From contig CATOJU010000039.1 of the NCBI GenBank assembly GCA_951800555.1, positions 1 to 7,533 of the forward strand: a stretch of DNA of 7,533 bases. The letters are read 5' to 3'. The stretch is from an uncultured Rickettsiales bacterium (GTDB lineage Bacteria > Pseudomonadota > Alphaproteobacteria > Rickettsiales > UBA1997). The notes under the pieces are model-generated. The model was not told where the DNA came from, did not search any database, and saw nothing but the letters and a program-made list of their open reading frames with translations. This document shows positions 5,035 through 7,533 of the stretch, one piece after another; the stretch's first letter is position 1; each line of letters starts with the position of its first letter. Made by a program: the position numbers and the translations under genes.

Positions 5035-7233
5035 ATGACTATAAAAGATAATTATCTATTTAATAAAACAAAAGAACAACAGAAAGAATTTTTAAATGAT
5101 TGTATTAAAAAAATCAACAATAATGTTAAAAGTAAAGTAATAGAAGTTATAGGTAAAGATAAAGCCAATAAAAATGAAAGAGCTTTAACAACAGATACCC
5201 ATGGAGATTTAATATCATTAATGGGTGCTGCAGTAATGTGTGGTGTTAAATTTAAAGAAAATGAATTTTTATATTATGATAGAAACGAGGGAATTTATTA
5301 TGAAAAAATTGATGACAAATATTATAAATATACTCCACCATACACGGGGCCAAAAAAAGAGGGAGGATCAATAGATAAAATATCAGATAATAATATAACT
5401 ATTATTCCTATCCCAGATACTTCAAATGCGAGAGATTTATATCATTTAGGAGATGTATTGGATAGAGGTAAAGAAAGTTTAACTTCCTTATTATTATGTG
5501 AAGTTTGTCCAAATATAAAATTGGCACAGGGAAATCATGAATTTATGAGTGCTAAATGCAGTAAAGAAAATGGCGCTTATGAAGTCGAACTAAAGTCAAT
5601 ACACAAAACCCTCGCTAGGATGAAACTTAATAATAGAATAGTTATTGGTTTTTATGATGGAAGCGGTAACGACGTTATAAGTTATTCCCATATTCCTTTA
5701 ACAGAAGATCGTATAGTTGGATTTTTTGATTTTTTAAGTGCTGTTTATATAGAAGAAAAATATAAAAAAGGAGAACCAACTGTAATGGAAGCTTTAAATA
5801 AAGAATTTAAAGAACAAGGTCAAGAAGAATTGCTAAATAAAATTTTAAATAAAGATATTAATAATAATTATGATGAAGACTATTATGATGACGAAGATCA
5901 TTATGATGATTATAATGATAAAAATATAAAATTCAAAGAAATTAAAAATAATTTTACTAAAGAAGAAATGCTTATAATAAAAAATATTATAGGAGATGCA
6001 TTAATTAAAAGACGGTTTAAAATAGCTGAAAATGATAAAATTACTTTTGTTAATGGTGGATTTATGGAAAATTTTTATGAAGATTTTAATGAATTGGATG
6101 GTCAAGAAGGAAATATAGTAAATTTTGCTCGCGGTGATGAAGATAAAACAATTTGTCCAACTGTAAAAGGACATGATTATGGTTGTAATGAAATAAAAGT
6201 TATAGGTAATTGTCTAGATATAGATGACCTTAAAAGTGTTGGTTATAGAGGAAATAAAGGTTATAAAGAATATTTTAAAGAACAATATAATTATAATCTT
6301 AAAAATGAAAGTTGTGCTACAGTTACTAATCTTAATATAGGTACCGGTATAGTTACCAATTATAGTTTTACAGTTGCAAGATTAGAAGATAATAGTATAG
6401 CTGATAAATTTGAACAAAATACAGAAGGTCATGAAACAATAACATTAGAAAATTTTGCATTGCTAGAAAAGACAAAAATAAATAACATAATAGATAATGT
6501 AGAAAATGAAGAAATGGAAGAAAACAAAACAGCAATTATTAATGGAAATTTACAAGAAAAAAATGTTGATTTAAATACTAATAATATAAAAGCAAAATTT
6601 GCCGAAGCGTACGAAAATGAAAATTTTGAAGATATTGAAAGATTATTAAACTTCTGTATTGATGAAATCTCTATTCCAAGACCAGAAAAAAATTTTTTTA
6701 AAGATTTTTTAGAAATATCTGAATTAATTTGTAATAATAATGATAAATTTTCAAAATTAACTGAAAAATTTATTAAAAATATATCTGAAAGAGATAATAA
6801 AGTAATTATCAAAATATTTTCAGCTGCCTATACAAACAATAACTCTGAATTAATAGATAAACTATTAAATAATATTGATATAAAATATAAAATTAATGAT
6901 GAAAATATAAATAAACATCTTTTAATTTCTAATGCTTTTAATAATAATAATATTAATATGGCTAAAATATTAATTAAACATGATTTTAAATTTAATTTTA
7001 AAAAAACAACTGAAATAGAAAAAAAATCGTTAAAAATTATTAAAGACTCAATTAAAAATTTAGCAAACAATTATAATATTAGTAAAAAAAAACTTAATAA
7101 TATTATTTCAAAAAATAAAAAAAATAGCATTGAAGAAGAATTTAATAGGTTAAATGAAGTATTAGATTTAATTAAAAAACAAATTGAAATTGAAAGTAAT
7201 TTTCAAACAGAAAGTAACTATAAAACAAAATAA
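5035..7233 (+). CDS. PPP-type metallophosphatase with ankyrin-like repeat tail (putative effector)
   Basis: Protein of 732 residues, no signal peptide or membrane helix seen. The calcineurin-like/PPP phosphatase motifs appear in order: DTHGD (D54, H56), GDVLDRG (139-145), GNHE (166-169), a candidate histidine in SYSHIPL (H219) and KGHDYG (H380). These are the family's two-metal ligands and catalytic residues, so a phosphomonoesterase, probably Ser/Thr or Tyr directed, is likely. The first motif has T53 where GDxHG has Gly. Motifs 1 and 2 are about 86 residues apart against about 28 in PP1; the insert is Tyr/Lys-rich. A very acidic Tyr/Asp patch lies at 275-296. Residues ~516-716 match the tail of the upstream kinase-like protein. 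Legionella WipA and WipB are known PPP-family secreted effectors, a precedent and not proof. Host targeting is inference. Confidence 0.8.
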   Translation: MTIKDNYLFNKTKEQQKEFLNDCIKKINNNVKSKVIEVIGKDKANKNERALTTDTHGDLISLMGAAVMCGVKFKENEFLYYDRNEGIYYEKIDDKYYKYTPPYTGPKKEGGSIDKISDNNITIIPIPDTSNARDLYHLGDVLDRGKESLTSLLLCEVCPNIKLAQGNHEFMSAKCSKENGAYEVELKSIHKTLARMKLNNRIVIGFYDGSGNDVISYSHIPLTEDRIVGFFDFLSAVYIEEKYKKGEPTVMEALNKEFKEQGQEELLNKILNKDINNNYDEDYYDDEDHYDDYNDKNIKFKEIKNNFTKEEMLIIKNIIGDALIKRRFKIAENDKITFVNGGFMENFYEDFNELDGQEGNIVNFARGDEDKTICPTVKGHDYGCNEIKVIGNCLDIDDLKSVGYRGNKGYKEYFKEQYNYNLKNESCATVTNLNIGTGIVTNYSFTVARLEDNSIADKFEQNTEGHETITLENFALLEKTKINNIIDNVENEEMEENKTAIINGNLQEKNVDLNTNNIKAKFAEAYENENFEDIERLLNFCIDEISIPRPEKNFFKDFLEISELICNNNDKFSKLTEKFIKNISERDNKVIIKIFSAAYTNNNSELIDKLLNNIDIKYKINDENINKHLLISNAFNNNNINMAKILIKHDFKFNFKKTTEIEKKSLKIIKDSIKNLANNYNISKKKLNNIISKNKKNSIEEEFNRLNEVLDLIKKQIEIESNFQTESNYKTK
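6580..7182 (+). repeat. C-terminal module shared with the upstream kinase-like protein
   Basis: Residues ~516-716 of the phosphatase-like protein align with ~639-858 of the kinase-like one. Pairs: FAEAYENENFEDIERLL with FRMAYKNG...NKDVIKELL; ISELICNNNDKF with LEFVCGSKEKY; IKIFSAAYTNNNSELIDKLL with NKIFELAYKSNCPNMIDKML; MAKILIKHDFKFN with MFEVLVKHSAKFN; LNEVLDLIKKQIEI with IKGLLDLMEISIS. The spacing between anchors is nearly the same in all copies (Cys to KIF is 29 residues here, 31 in both copies upstream). The A-Y-x-N-x-N...I..LL and LIKHDFKFN patterns look like degenerate ankyrin repeats. Confidence 0.82.
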
Positions 7234-7533
7234 TATTTGTTTTTTTGATAAAAAATAGCATCCTATTCTAAACTAGAATTACTTAATAATTTGCCTTTAG
7301 TAATTCTAGTTAAGAACAAAAATATAAAGAATATTAAATATAGAAATATATGAAATTCATATATTAAAATTTCCATAAAAATGTTAAGAATAATACGAAA
7401 AACTTTTAATATTTTGCATTATGATTTGAAATTTTATAAAAAATATATTTTAGTATTATTTTAAATAATCTAAACATAAAATAATATCTACACAATTTTT
7501 TTTAATACGATCTATAAAATAAAATATTAAATT
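7234..7533. other. Gene-free AT-rich tail with small palindromes
   Basis: No open frame of note. Besides the hairpin at 7266-7316 there is a 10-bp palindrome, aatatatgaa/ttcatatatt (7345-7365, one-base loop), and an imperfect inverted repeat ttaagaataatac (7384-7396) with gtattattttaa (7453-7464). Part of the latter (aacttttaatatttt near 7400, and aaaaatatattttagtattattttaaa near 7439-7465) resembles the right arm of the palindrome at 1122-1330, suggesting a diverged relative of that element. Confidence 0.5.
7266..7316. terminator. 13-bp perfect stem hairpin after the phosphatase-like gene
   Basis: aactagaattact (7271-7283) pairs exactly with agtaattctagtt (7299-7311), and four more pairs outside one mismatch extend it to 7266-7316. 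It is the most stable hairpin in the downstream region and begins 32 bases after the stop. It is not followed by a clear T run on either strand, so it may act as an mRNA 3' end structure and not as a classical terminator. Confidence 0.45.

Overview
The window is very AT-rich (roughly four fifths A+T by eye) and uses a standard bacterial code: TGG encodes Trp and TGA ends a gene. It opens inside a recognisable cell-division gene, ftsQ. It then carries two long accessory genes with no family-typical full-length architecture, separated by decayed insertion-sequence remnants. Extreme AT content, a proteobacterial-type FtsQ, long empty intergenic stretches, broken IS5-like and IS1-like transposases and large repeat-tailed eukaryote-like proteins suggest an intracellular alphaproteobacterium, most likely of the Rickettsiales or a similar endosymbiont. 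The genus cannot be fixed from this window.

Layout, left to right. Positions 1-749 are the almost complete ftsQ, cut by the window edge; its frame is open to the first base, with a membrane helix before the POTRA domain. Positions 750-1590 hold no gene, but do hold a ~209-bp imperfect palindrome (1122-1330) overlapping a second 14-bp inverted repeat (1311-1392), both MITE-like. Positions 1591-4191 encode an 866-residue protein with a kinase-like catalytic core (D189, N194, D208 in phosphoinositide 3/4-kinase spacing), followed by a helical, ankyrin-like tail with an internal ~136-residue tandem duplication. Positions 4192-5034 hold an IS5-family transposase remnant (minus strand, internally deleted) and an IS1-family transposase tail (plus strand). 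Positions 5035-7233 encode a 732-residue protein with PPP-type metallophosphatase motifs (DTHGD, GDVLDRG, GNHE, GHD). Its C-terminal ~200 residues are visibly homologous to the tail of the kinase-like protein. Positions 7234-7533 hold only hairpins and repeat-like AT-rich DNA.

The main point of interest is the pair: a kinase-like and a phosphatase-like protein, encoded next to each other on the same strand and sharing one C-terminal helical repeat module. The inference is that the module targets or docks two opposing enzyme heads to the same partner or site, as secreted host-directed effectors might. Neither has a visible signal peptide or membrane helix. Each gene has its own plausible promoter and ribosome binding site, so they are probably two transcription units and not an operon. 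The function of both proteins is inferred from short motifs only; the shared tail is read directly from the sequences.
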